From Plantago ovata (Eukaryota; Streptophyta; Magnoliopsida; Lamiales; Plantaginaceae): a stretch of DNA of 64,000 bases. Position numbers and translations under genes: made by a program. The notes below the pieces were generated by a model that saw only the letters and a list, made by a program, of their open reading frames with translations, was not told the DNA's origin and made no database searches. Location of the stretch: NCBI GenBank assembly GCA_028274465.1, contig CM051456.1:13605745-13669744 (forward strand), given 5' to 3'. The first letter of the stretch is position 1. Each line of letters begins with the position of its first letter. Shown in pieces: positions 46,492 through 57,950 of the stretch.

Positions 46492-48236
46492 GAACCTGTT
46501 GGTTGAACTAGCACATCTTTCTATGTTTGAAGTTTGAACAGTGGGAGTGATTAGAACTGGAACTTTTCCTGTCCGGCCTGGTTTCTTTGCAACATCAGGG
46601 CTCATATGCCTTTTGAAGGTTCCATTACCATCATAGCCAACCTGGTAAGGCTTGTTTCCATTGTGCTACCCTGTCCGTTACCAACGTCTAAACTCTAAAT
46701 GAACAACAGCCTCATTGTCTTTTTCACAGCAAGGAAGCACTTCATTCGGATTTTTTTCCGACTGAATCAACTTACTCATACACCTCCAGGCATGGGGGTT
46801 GACATTTGTTTCTCCCTATCTTCAAAGTACACCTGGTATGTTTTCGCTTCCACACTACCATCATTGCAATGCATTAATCAATTGAGTAATTCGTGAATGT
46901 TAATTCTGATATGATAAGTATATGATGGGGTTGTTGAATCTCTACCTGACTGTCGATCTGTTTACAAAGTTTATTTACTATTATATTGTTTACTTTATTG
47001 CTCTAATCCTACAAACTGATTATGTTTAAATTATGCACTTTAAATTATCCTGAGAGACCAACATTTCAAGTCAACTTCCACAATCCTCAAAGTTTCATAT
47101 CTGTATACTAATATAAAATCAATTCGACAATATGGTGTTTCTGTTTTCGCTATTCTTTCTGCGATTTTCGTGAGCAAAAGACTCGTTCAATGGAACTATG
47201 CACTAGCACTGCAGATTCACTCTACGGTAGGTGGATGAGGATGAAAGGAAATCATGAGCCACTGTGTCGAGTACAACACATGAGCCAAGAGGTTGATTAA
47301 TGCATGCATAAACAACCATTAACCTACAATGATACTACTAATGACAACGAAACACATACAAATCAGTTACCTAATCCATAGTCATAACAAACATCATTCC
47401 TTTAGCAGATTATTACGATTCAACAAATCGATCAACCCCCTTGATAGATTGGACCAAGATAGATAAATCAATTAGCGAACATGTTCATCCTAACGAACGC
47501 CCCTGGATTTCATGTCAGATAGTTAAATATGAATTTATTATTTTGGCGTATCGGACGAGGTTCGGAGAAAGATTTGAACTGAATTTCCCGGGTGATGGTG
47601 TTGGTTCGGTGGGTTCTGGATGGTTGTCTTTGGGATAACTGGTTTGCTCTGTATTTGCTTTACTCTGTTCTGTGGTTGTGGAATTCGGGTTAGGTGTTTC
47701 TTCATCTGATTTGAGTATCCAGAAAGAGCACATCAGATGAACTGGGATCAGGAGGTTTTGGTTTAGGTGATTATCTAAACTTAGGCGGAGAAACTAATGT
47801 AGACTGAAGGCAAAAAAATCAAATTGGGATGATTAAAGCACCAAAAACTATTAGGAAAGGTTGAATAAATGCTAAATTGAAGTATTTTGTTATTGTTTTA
47901 TATCTTAAGCAAACTCTAAAATGTTGCTGAAGTTTTTTTTCTTAGTGCTATACCAAACATTCCAGCTTATTTTTCACCTGTACTCGGGTTTTTGAGCTTT
48001 AAGCAAAATAAGCCAAAATTGATTTTGATAATCATTTGCAAACACAACCTTATTCTACTTTAAAACTCCATAAGTAACTTATTTAAGCATTTAAAGATTC
48101 AGTACATGACATTGTATAAGTGCTTACTAATTAGAGTCTAATGAATGTAATGTATAGAAAATAACCCCTATGTATGTCTAAGGATACACAAAAGCTGTTC
48201 TTTTAATAATTTCAGTGTACAAACATATGTCTTTGA
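46492..48236. other. Intergenic region
   Basis: No supported gene; open frames at 46699-46896 and 47441-47638 have no domain or splice support. Confidence 0.35.
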
Positions 48237-48279
48237 TTGCCATATTTAACCTTTTGCTTCCTGTCAATGCTTAGGTGTA

Positions 48280-50380
48280 TCTTGCAATGGAAGAATCAGG
48301 GGGAGCTCTTAAAGTCTTGTGCTGTTCTTTCTGAGGCAATAATGATTAAGGAGACATGTAATCGTAGGAAACTTTGTGACATGAAACACAAGCAAAGAGA
48401 TTACCAGGATTTCACGAGTGATGTACTTGCCAATGCAGGAATCAAAGATCCAAATGAAAGTGAAAGCAGAAGGGGAATGGAAAGTGCACACAATGATCAT
48501 TCTATAGGTCACCCGATAATGTCAGTTATCGTTTCTTGTTTCAGGCGAAAATGAAGTATATGGTTCACCCGAAGGGCGAAAGAAAAATGGCTTAGCTATT
48601 GACGATGATGTTTCTGATACTGGTGAGGATTCATTAAGCTTCCTTAAGGACCATGGAAACACTTATGCGTATGCCCTTGAGGACAAACATAAAGGTCTGC
48701 CTCTTGTTGTTGTGCTTGAAGTTAAAAAAATTTCAGATGATGAGGGTGGTTCTTTCCTGCGGAGAATAAAGAACATTGTACAGAAGAGGGCAGGAGATGT
48801 GCATTCAAGGCATGGTATGTGAATCAATTTGCCCTCTGGAGGTCAGAGCTGCGATTTTGGTCTGGAAGATGGCGTACAGAATGTTGTGACAAAAGAAGTC
48901 AACGGAAAGAGTGTGGTTCAGGGTTTGAACGAGTATGCCAGGAAGTACATTAACCGGTTCCAAGAAAGCCAGAATGAAAGTTATAGTGAAACAATAGTAA
49001 ATAATGGGAAGTTCAGAAAAGCATTCAACGGTGGGGAGAGAGCGAGTCTATTAAGAAGTTGAATAAGCCGTTCATCGAAAGTCAGAGCGAAAGTGATGCC
49101 GAAGCTCTGGCACAGAGTGCAAAGTCAAAAGGGGAAAAGTCAGACTGCAAATGATGATGAAACTCCGGTAAAGTATCTTGGAGAGTTAAGACAGGCACTG
49201 AAGGGAAAGAGTGTGGTTCTGGGGGAGAGAAAGTATATTCTGAAGTTGAATAAGTGGTTCCAAATAAATGAGAGTGAAAGTGAAGGTGAATCTCCTCTGC
49301 AGTATGTTGGAATGTCAAGTAAAGGTGTAAACTGTCAACTCTTGGTTCAGGAAGAGATAGAGTCCATAAAGAAATCAAATAAGCAGCTACTAGAAAGTCA
49401 GAGTGAAAGTGATGGTGAATCTCCTCTGCAGTATGTTGGAATGTCAAGTAAAGGTGTATACTGTCAGCTTGTGGTTCCGGAAGAGATGGACTCCATCAAG
49501 AATTCAAATAAGCAGCTACGAGAAAGTCAGAGTGAAAGTAAGGGTGAAGCTTCAGTACAGAATGTTAGAAATTTAAAGAAAGCAGTCAAGGGGAAGAGTC
49601 TCGTTCAGGCAGAGGCCGAGACAGCTTTGAAGTTGAATAATCAGTTCATGGAAAGTCAGAGTGAAAGTGATGGCGAGGCTCCAGAACTGAAGGTTGGAAA
49701 TTCAACGAAACCAATCAAGGGGAAGAGTATGGTTTGCAGAGAGAACAAGACTACTAGGAAGTTGAATAAGCAGGTCATAGAGTGAAGCTCCGGTACAGAA
49801 TATTGGGAAGTTACAAAATGCATTCAGGGAGAAGAGTGTGGCTTGGGATGAGAGCATGCTTACCATGAAGCCGAATAAGTGGTTCCAAGAAAATCAGATT
49901 GAAGCTCCAATACAGAGTGTTCATAAGTTAGGAAAAGAAGTGAAGGGGATGCGCGTGTTTCCGGGAGAGAGCAAGTCTGTCGAGGAGTACCCTAGGTTGC
50001 TCCAAGAAAAATATACTGCAAGTAATGTTGAAGCTGGAGAAGATAATCAAGAAACGGTTAGAAGTCTAAAAAGATAGAAGAAAATTGGTGATGGAGTTGT
50101 GAGGAGGCCATTGGGCTGCTCAGGTACTCAGCAGGTCCTCCAAAAGCATGGTGCAATTGAGAAGGAACCTTTTGAGCTTGTTAACAAAGCAAAGAAACTT
50201 GCTTTGTAAGACAATACGTTATACGAGTCAATATCGTTGGAAGACATTCCTTAAGAAACTGAATAACATTACAAAAAACAATCAGGGGAATGATATTGAT
50301 GATGATTCTACTGACGTCGAAATTGAAGTAGTTCTGCAGCTCTCAAGGAAGGAATTAGTTACCCCTCTGCTCTCTTGAAG
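48280..50380 (+). pseudogene. Decayed gene with 43-residue tandem repeats, family unknown
   Basis: An apparent exon from about 48280 (WKNQGELLKSCAVLSEAIMI...) ends at a donor near 48507 (CATTCTATAG/gtcacc). It splices in frame to 48545 (GENEVYGSPEGRKKNGLAID) and stays open to a TGA near 48820. After that the sequence codes for repeats centred on ESQSESDGE-P-Q-VG...KGKS-V, but frames are broken at about 48820, 49060, 49150, 49780 and 50076. The protein would be hydrophilic, Ser/Glu/Lys-rich and probably nuclear; that is an inference from composition only. Long coding-like stretches with several frame breaks suggest a recent pseudogene or a gene with unrecognised small introns. I do not recognise a homologue. 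Confidence 0.5.
48960..50010 (+). repeat. 129-bp (43-codon) tandem repeat array
   Basis: The phrase GAAAGTCAGAGTGAAAGT or its variants recurs at 49264, 49393, 49522 and 49651, exactly 129 bp apart, so the period is a whole number of codons (43). Less regular copies lie at about 48964, 49077, 49888 and 50003, and one at 49779 has lost part of the phrase. Each unit encodes a Lys-rich part (KGKS-V...K-NK) and an acidic Ser part (ESQSESDGE). The exact in-frame period indicates that the array grew while under coding selection. Confidence 0.88.
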
Positions 50381-52201
50381 ATCAATAAAAGCGTATGTAT
50401 TGTTTGATCACGTTCCTTACATTCTTGTGATGGAAAATGAATTCCAGGGAACTGGTGGTTCAGAGTGTGACTTCTGGTGCTGATGGCTGAGAAAGGGTCT
50501 TGAAAGTTCACAAGGAACCATGTTTTGAAGATATGAAGGTTAGTTTTAGTATTTTTGGACCTTGACGTTGATACTAGGATCTCCGCTTAGGCAACAATGG
50601 ATGAATATACAGTATACTGCTCTAAATCTATGATTAGTATTTATTCCTATTTTAAATTTGAACCTTATGAATTATGATAATATATCTGAAGTTTTCTTCC
50701 TTAGGCATATCAAGAGTGGAAGAGGAGCAACAGGAGAGACAAGACAGCATCTGCATCGCCAGTAACCACTCCAGTTAATCATGTGCCGTATTGTGGCTCC
50801 AGGCGAATTATTATACTTGAGTATCTGGTCTTTTGTAGTTTTGGCAACCCTTTTGACTGCTATATCTGGATTTTTTACTCTTTATTTCTCTGGTTTTGAC
50901 TCTTGGGTAATCTCTTTGGATTTGATTTTCCTTCATTTATGTTTTTCTTAGACATGTCAAATTTTTACTGATATAGTAAGTAATATTCTTATAACCTATA
51001 TTCTTGGTTTAAGTACTACTAGTATTTTTGGCATGTGAATGAAGAGCTTCTTCCTTTCTTTTTCAGTTACTCGAAGCTAAGTGCAGCTTCTGAAAGGCTT
51101 GTATAGCTGCTGCATTGTGTTAACATATATCTTGGTAATGCATTACTTTGGTACTATCTGTTGAGATGAACACATGATGGTCCAAAAGTACAGTATGATT
51201 AGGTTTAAGTCGCATCAGGAAACCGAGGCAGAAGCTTCAATTAAAATTTTACGATCATTTCACCTGGGTTTGCACGTTACTTAGAACTGTAAGAAAGGGA
51301 CTGCACTAAGTAGAGATGGCAATGAGCCTTATCACTTAACTTCAATCACTTTGGTCCCTCATTAGGCACCTAACTTCTTTAAGGAATAGGGTCCCCAATA
51401 GCTCCAAGTCAACAACACAGTACTGGAATGTTTCCAGTCGCCTATTAACTTTATAGAAATTAAGCAGAATTGTGTTGCATCATTGTGTTTTGCAATTTTG
51501 TTTGGCTTAACACAGATCAATATTCTCCACTAACTCCATTTCTTTTAATTCTATACCTCATTTGGTCCAACCAACAATGGCTAAAACAGCTTAGAGCTGC
51601 ATTGATTACTTGGACCACAAGGTGAAGCTTTTGTTAAGGACCAGCAACTGGCCACATTGATAACTTAAAACACCAATAAATGTCAATTGGCCCAGTATCT
51701 TGTTAGATGAATTTTTCACATGAAATAGCTCATTCTTTAGGCAGTGGGAAAAATAAATTTCAAACAGGCCACTGGCCAGAGTGTTCTGGTCATGGTGCTT
51801 CTGCGAAAAGTGCAAATTTGGGACCGACTGGTCGAATATGGTGTTTGTTAAAGCCTGGCCTATTTCCTTGTACATGGAGTTTACGATTCTTGCTTATATT
51901 TTTACTTACAGGCCTTACTAGCTAGTTGCTACACCATATGGCTTCCTCTTACATATTGTTATATCAGTGTACTAACTACTAACTCTTACTGATCAAGTTA
52001 ATCCGGAGGCCTATTTTGGGGTAGGTGGGTAATCATGGGACAATTGTACAATCATTCAGTTAAGCCTTCATTTGGCTTTAATCACCAAACTGTCATAAAT
52101 CCCTGTCCAGTTGACAGCTCAACGGTGAAAGGTAATGAAGCCAAAACTGGAAACCTAACCATTTGTCTCAGTTAACCAACAAACTTGTCTATATATATAT
52201 A
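50381..52201. other. Intergenic region
   Basis: A short peptide-like stretch near 50704 (AYQEWKRSNRRDKTASASP) may be the last exon of the decayed repeat gene. Otherwise no gene or element is recognised; the right end is a TA repeat adjoining the MITE. Confidence 0.35.
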
Positions 52202-52462
52202 CTCCGTTCCACTGTAAGTTACCCAGTTTGACTTTTTTCGGTCAACAGTGTTCAACTTTGACTCCTGATTACTCTTAAACTATAATGATAAAGTATTTGA
52301 CGAAATCATATTATGAAAATATAGAACTTAAATTTTCATAATATAATTTTATTAAATATTTTATCATTATAGTATTATAGTTTAAGAGTAATTGGGAGTC
52401 AAAGTTGAAACTGTTGACCGAAAAAAGTCAAACTGGGTAATTTCTACCGGGACAGAGGGGAG
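52202..52462. mobile_element. Stowaway-type MITE in the OVATE-like gene promoter
   Basis: 261 bp flanked by TA. The left end reads CTCCGTTCCACTGTAAGTTA and the right end, complemented, CTCCCCTCTGTCCCGGTAGA. Internal inverted words extend almost to the centre: GTTTGACTTTTTTCGGTCAA on the left and its complement TTGACCGAAAAAAGTCAAAC on the right, then ACTCTTAAACTATAATGATA and its complement. The whole element folds into one long hairpin. It interrupts a (TA)n tract about 80 bp upstream of the OVATE-like start codon. Confidence 0.93.
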
Positions 52463-52480
52463 TATATATATATATCTCTG
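52463..52480 (+). promoter_or_regulatory. TATA-like tract of the OVATE-like gene
   Basis: TATATATATATATATCTCTG lies about 65 bp before the ATG at 52542 and directly abuts the MITE. The same TA tract continues on the left side of the MITE, so the insertion probably split the core promoter. Confidence 0.5.
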
Positions 52481-52541
52481 TTTGCTTGCTTGGTATTGAA
52501 ATAAACTCAACTCACTTAGAACTTTCTGTCGTAGCAAAACG

Positions 52542-53249
52542 ATGGATAGAAAGCCTTGCAGCAGAACGGGACACAGCCCAGAAGTTGTGATTAAACAAAC
52601 CTTTACCAGAACCAAGAAATTCTTCCGGAACACCTTCATGAACCTGAAATCTTTTCTCCATGGAAGCTACCCACCAAATATACCTTCACCTCTTGCCAAA
52701 GCCATCTTTTCAAACAGCATTAAGATCAATTACAAGTCTCAAGATCTTGACTGCTTCTACAAAAGCTTCTCTCGGAGATGGGAATACGACCCTACTCATG
52801 AAGTCTTCAAGAAAAAGGAAGAGATCTTTCTCCCGCCAAAAGAAGAGAAAAAGGGTGATGGTCAATGTAACAGAAGCTGTAGTAGCGTTGCAGATTTCAA
52901 GTCGGAGGACTTGAAGGAACAGAAGAAGGCGTGTAACAAGTCAAGCCGAAAGCAAGAAAAGGAATCGAAGGGTTTCGTAGCTGCCAATGCTTTGGCTCAA
53001 AAGATGACACAGTTGGAGATGATGGACCTGAACGATGTGGATCATGTGATGGATGTTGAGGAAGTGTTGTATTACTATTCCCGGCTTAACAGTCCGGTTT
53101 ACCAGGAGATGGTTGACAAGTTTTTCATGGATATGTATTTGGAATACAACGTTCCACGGCCTTTAAAGAGCGTAAACAATTCGATGAGGAAGGTGGGATC
53201 AGCCAGCGCTTTCGGTTCAACAAGAAGTCTTGGTCCTATAAAGATATAA
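52542..53249 (+). CDS. OVATE-like domain protein (OFP-type transcriptional regulator)
   Basis: Single exon, 235 residues, from MDRKPCSRTGHSPEVV to GPIKI. The first two thirds are basic and charged (QTFTRTKKFFRNTFMNLKSF; a KKKEE-rich middle). The C-terminal part holds the only conserved block: DVDHVMDVEEVLYYYSRLN followed by SPVYQEMVDKFFMDMYLEYN, which matches the atypical OVATE domain of small plant proteins. Canonical OFPs repress growth genes through KNOX/BELL partners; this divergent type is poorly studied, so function is uncertain. An upstream Stowaway MITE ends about 80 bp before the ATG. Confidence 0.7.
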   Translation: MDRKPCSRTGHSPEVVIKQTFTRTKKFFRNTFMNLKSFLHGSYPPNIPSPLAKAIFSNSIKINYKSQDLDCFYKSFSRRWEYDPTHEVFKKKEEIFLPPKEEKKGDGQCNRSCSSVADFKSEDLKEQKKACNKSSRKQEKESKGFVAANALAQKMTQLEMMDLNDVDHVMDVEEVLYYYSRLNSPVYQEMVDKFFMDMYLEYNVPRPLKSVNNSMRKVGSASAFGSTRSLGPIKI

Positions 53250-53800
53250 ATTCCATTTCAATATCAGTTCATCATCATATGTCTACGTTTTGTTCTGCTT
53301 AAGTCTTGTTGAAGTAGCTATAGTGTGCTTGGATTCAATTGTTTGTCTTGATACAAAGTAGTGTGTCCATCTCAGTGTGCAAACCTGTTGCGCAAAAACA
53401 AAACTAATTGATGTTGCGTGCGCTTTCTCTTCTTCAGCGCAAAATAGTCACCATCTCAACTTTCAAGACGCAAATGTTTGAAACTAATAAACCCCCAAAT
53501 TCTTGATTTCCTTTTGTTCTGCTCTGTTGATGAGAGTAAGAGCAAACATGAATGAGTAAGTTGAAATCAGTTTTGTTTAGGGAATATGCAAGAACATAAA
53601 CAAATGAGAAAGAAACAATGAACAAACAGATTGATGAGATTAAGGGTAACAGAAAGTAGATACCTGTTGGATTAAAGCTGTCAAAGGAAACAGAGCTCTG
53701 AAATGTGGAGTCAGGAGAGAGACTCTACTTCAAAGACCGGATTAAAACTCAAATCAAACGATAAAGGAATAAAATAAATTGCCTTACTAATTAAAATAAT
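53250..53800. other. 3' flank of OVATE-like gene and remnant of MYB copy 1 5' part
   Basis: 53365-53740 repeats, with changes, the sequence found at the start of MYB copy 3 (56720-56930): GGAATGAGTAAGTTGAAATCAG-type words, GAGAAAGAAACAAT, GATTAAGGGTAA and CAGAGCTCTGAAATGTGGAG. It holds no MYB repeat coding sequence. Confidence 0.6.
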
Positions 53801-54190
53801 AAAAAAATGAAGAATTTATTAGGCTTAAAAGACCACTCTGAACCGGCACCTTTGCAACCAACCCTGTTGCGCAAAAAGGCAAAGACAAAACCTTTGTCTT
53901 CTTCAGCGCAAATATCTGAAACTAATAAACTCCCAAATTTTTTCGAACAAAAATTTAAGTTATTTAGTTGTGCTAGTTTTAAACAAAAAGCCCTTAATCA
54001 ATCAGATTTTTGCAATTGAAAATGAAACACACAGAAAATTTTACCAGCTAGTCTTGGAACTTTGTCGTGGCTATGCTTAGAAATGTAGCTTTTTAGTTTT
54101 TCGTCTTCCTCAGGTGACCAAGAGAAAGCAGTGCCTGTTGGGGGCTATGGAAGGAAACAGAGCTCTGAAATGTGGAGACAGGGGAGTAAC
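53800..54190 (-). pseudogene. R2R3-MYB remnant, copy 1
   Basis: On the minus strand 54125-54045 reads WSPEEDEKLKSYISKHSHDK then PRLAG and a GT donor: the first half of an R2 MYB repeat. The acceptor region of the next exon (TTGCGCAACAG/GGTTGGTTGC) survives near 53865, but the reading frame is lost within a few codons. R3 is absent. The first part of R2 lacks the expected central Trp. Confidence 0.75.
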
Positions 54191-54199
54191 TCTAGTTCT

Positions 54200-54640
54200 C
54201 TGCGAAGTTGTATGGTGGTATGTCAATAGAAGACTGGGGTGGCATTGTCAAATGTTGACTCAATAGGAGGGCGAATGGCTTTGAGGCTGAGCCATGATGG
54301 GAGTTCGGCTGAGCATGTTCATCATCTCATTGGGATTATTGAGGAGTTAAGTGCCACTTTGATTCCGGTTGTAAGCAGCCACACGATTTTTCATGTCAAC
54401 TGTTCTCCATAAGTTCTTTATGTCATTTCCAGTTCTTCCAGCAAAACTCCTGCTATTTCATATTTCAGCCCACCTGAAATAAGAAAAAAGACCTATTTTT
54501 ACGCAAAAGAATTGAAATATTAATACACTTTTTAATTAGTTTCTCACTGTTTTGCATAAATATGATAAACCGGGACTATGGACTCCAATATTTCAGTCTG
54601 CAACTCCTGCCGCACTTTCGCAACCTTGTTGCGCAAAAAC
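54200..54640 (-). pseudogene. R2R3-MYB remnant, copy 2
   Basis: 54625-54580 encodes RLRKCGRSCRLKYW, the recognition helix region of R2, then a stop. 54470-54200 encodes an R3 part (RWAEI, stop, then GRTGNDIKNLW) and a tail with frame breaks. Intron sequence to about 54848 matches copy 1, after which copy 3 begins directly, so exon 1 of this copy has been deleted. Confidence 0.75.
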
Positions 54641-54863
54641 AAAACCAATTATTATTGTTGCGTATGCTCTCTCTTCTTCGCACAAAAGAATCAGCGTAAA
54701 TATATCTCAACTTTCAGGCAAATATCTAAAACTAATAAACCCCCAAAATTTCCAACAAAAATTAAGTTAATTGTTTTGTTGTGCTAGTTTTAAACAAAAA
54801 GCCCTTAATCAATCAGATTTTTCAATTGAAAATGAAACACAGAGAAATATTAAATAGTGTACA

Positions 54864-56690
54864 CTATATCTGCAGGGAGCTGCTGCTGGGATCAAGTATT
54901 CTTGGATCAGTATTGATTGTGTTGCCAAGGGAATCAGGGATGAAACCTCCACGCCACACGGGTGGATGATATGGTGCGAAGTTGCATGGTGGTGCCATTG
55001 GCAATGGGGATAAACTGGCATAAAGTTCCAGCTCATCAAATGCTGACTCAACAGGAGCCATGGTGGGAGTTGGATTGAGCATGTTTATCTCATTGCGATT
55101 TCTGAGAAGGTGATCAGTGCCACTTTGATTCGAGTGAGTAGCCGCAAATTTTTTCATGGCGGTTGCTTTCCATAAGTTTTTTATATCATTGTTTGTTCTT
55201 CCAGGAAGACTCTTGGCTATTTCAGCCCACCTGAAACAAGAACAAAAGAGAAGAGTTGTAGATTTTTAAGCAAAACAATTCAAATATCAATACAGGTTTT
55301 AATTAGTTTCTCACTGTTTTGCATAAACATATGAAAAATTGATTTGATAGATTTGTTAGAATTAGATGATTCATACTTATTTCCTAAGGTATTGTGAAGC
55401 CGGGTGATGAGGAGCTTCTCAGCATCAGTGAAATCGGCTTGTATCCTGTCAGCCTGTCAGGATCCAAGTAATTACACCATCTGCGCCTGCAACTATTGCC
55501 GAGCCTTTGCAACCCTGTTGCGCAAAAACAAAACAAATTAGTGTTGTGTGTGTTATCTTCTTAATAATTTGGCGCAAAAGGATTACTAGTGTCACGTTCA
55601 TGGGAATGTATGAAACTAATAACCCCCAAAGTTTCAAACAAAATGTACTTTAAAATATCAAAACTAACAAAATATACTTTAAACAAAACAAATTTTGCTA
55701 CTCAGATTCGTTACTTTAAAATATCAAAAGAGCACTCAACTAGAAAAGCACCGTCATGGATACATACATAATACGGTACAAATACATTACACAAAATGTA
55801 AGATAGGGATACGTGTTTTATACGTTTAATTTTTTTATACATTTTTTTAATATACTCAATATTTAAATGTCTAAATTTTTATATTTGGGGTCTCATTTGT
55901 ATTACTTGTTTTCTTCACATTTTGCATAAACAAATCATAATTAAAACATTAACAAATAGTTTTAATCAGAAAAATCTCAATTATAATCGAAACATTAACA
56001 AATAGTTTTAATCAAAATAGATCAAATCAAGCAAATAACGATGTGTGTATTAAAATAAAATAAGAAAATAGCATAAAAAAAAAAAACTAGTAATGTATGA
56101 AATTCTCATTTTCTTTTCAATAGAGAGCATGTAAATTGCGATACAACTATCTCAATCTGAAATAGAAGCATTCCCAATCCTATTTCAAATTTATATATGA
56201 AAACTCGAGAAACAAGATAGGAAATTGCAAGATCACACTTTTTCAGAAAAATCCCAATTGGGCAAAGTCCCATACCAAACACCCACACCTACTTTTTGAC
56301 AAGGATTTTCAATTTGTTTTCCTTTGATTTTTGAATGGTTGAATCCAGATATGAACAAACCCTGTTCATTTTAGTAAAAAAATAAACAGAAAAAAGAGAT
56401 AAGAGGAAGGAATACGTATTCGGTGATGAATCGAGGCAAATCGGTATCGAATACATATAAATTCAACTAACAATTCATGAGTTGCGCTAGTTCTAAACCA
56501 AAAAACTTTAATCAATCAGATTTGTCAATCAAAAAATCAAAAGAGAGAAAAAACTACCAATTAGATTTGGAATTTCATTCCAGTTCCCCCTCGCCATGCG
56601 AAGAAATGTAGTTTTGTAGTTTTTCGTCTTCCTCAGGTGACCACGGACCATTCGTAACTTCCTGTATGCCTCTCACTTGCTCCATTTCCA
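54864..56690 (-). pseudogene. R2R3-MYB copy 3, nearly complete but frameshifted
   Basis: Three exons: about 56690-56573 (MEQVRGIQEVTNGPWSPEED...), 55514-55376 (GLQRLGNSCRRRWCNYLDPD..., then DFTDAEKLLITRLHNTLGNK) and 55230-54864 (WAEIAKSLPGRTNNDIKNLW, then a 90-residue tail ending SSSSLQI). Two lesions are visible: one extra G in the G-run after the codons for SSHGE in exon 1, and an 8-bp tandem duplication (CTGACAGGCTGACAGG) in exon 2. Exon 3 is intact. R2 and R3 otherwise carry the expected helices. GPWSPEEDE and RRWCNYL are reminiscent of MYB44-like (S22) proteins, but the subgroup is not settled. Confidence 0.8.
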
Positions 56691-56734
56691 ATTTTTGCTT
56701 TTCTTTTTTACCTTTTTTTATTGATGGAGAGAGC

Positions 56735-57789
56735 AAAAAGGAATGAGTAAGTTGAAATCAGTTCTATTCAGGATAGATGCAAGAACATAATTAAATGAGA
56801 AAGAAACAATAAACAAGTCAAGTCGATGGGATTAAGGGTAAGGGAAATTAGATACCTGTTCTGTGAAATGAAACAGAGCTCTGAAATGTGGAGACGGGGG
56901 ATAAACCCTAATTCTGTTTTTTATACTTTGAAATGAACAGTGTTATCTGCATAAATAGTATATATAGTATACTTTACAGCTCACGGACACAAAATTTCTA
57001 TACGTGGTAATAGCGCTTTCTTAAAGATTTATTACAAGCTTAATTAAGAAAGATATGAGGAAAATACGCTTTCATAAATATTCATAAGTCACTAGGTAGT
57101 GTCTCAATGTTAGACGCTTAAAAGCTAATTAACATGTACCTCGAATTTTTTACTGGGACTTTAAACCACACCTCACACTTAACTATATATAGCTTGCCTT
57201 CCCTTTCACCATACATGCATCTCTGTGTATTAATGCTGGTGCGGATTTGAAATATAGATTACATCCATGACATTATATTGGAATATTAGCTAAAATTAAA
57301 GTTGAATTTCCATTATGTGAAATACCAAAAGTTGGAAATGATAGATATCCCACGTAACTAAAATTAAGGAGTAGACAAAATAAAAGAGCATGGTTTGTCT
57401 TGGGGGGTTGGAGGGGTACTTATGCTTTTGTAAGGGAGAAGAGTTAGATGACTCATCGGTTCGTCCAAGCGCACCCGTCAGGATCGGGGTCACGGGATCG
57501 TGGGCTTTGGCTAAGACTAAGACTGGGCTTGGGCTAAGACTAAGGATGAGTGGTGGGTATTATCTTTTTGGGCCAAGTACTAACTTTGATTTTTGGTCCA
57601 ATTAGTAATGCCCAACGAGGAGATCCGGTCCAGTGTGTGGCTAACAAACGTATAATTTTTCCTTGCTGGAAAAATCTTATCTGGGCGAACATGAGCATGT
57701 TCAACGAAAAGTTGTGCCTTTCCGTCCTGGAAGCTGTGTCTATTCTCTTCGTGCATGTTCATTCACACCACTTCACCACTATAAATAAC
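56735..57789. other. MYB copy 3 upstream region and intergenic DNA
   Basis: Contains the duplicated MYB 5' sequence up to about 56930, then unique AT-rich DNA. A plus-strand open frame at 57390-57605 shows no domain. Confidence 0.4.
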
Positions 57790-57950
57790 ACTCCCTCCAT
57801 CTATGAGTAATTGTTCCATTTTGACTTTGACTGGTCAACCGTGTTTGACTTTAACTACAAATTATTTTTAAACTATAATGGTAAAATAAATAATAAAAGT
57901 ATATTGATGAAAATTTAAGGTCTATATTTTCATAATATAAGACCAGTTCC
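57790..57950. mobile_element. Half of a Stowaway-type MITE
   Basis: CTCCCTCCATCTATGAGTAA is followed by TTTTGACTTTGACTGGTCAA, AAACTATAATGGTAAAATAA and TTTTCATAATATAAGACC, matching one half of the MITE at 52202-52462 in order. The second half is missing, so it is truncated. Confidence 0.7.

Noticed and set aside
47441-47733. Overlapping short frames on both strands
   Set aside because: No domain or conservation cue, no splice signals that join them to neighbours.
49082-49447. 121-codon minus-strand open frame with repeats
   Set aside because: Repeats mirror the plus-strand 129-bp array; the plus-strand reading has the coherent 43-residue pattern.
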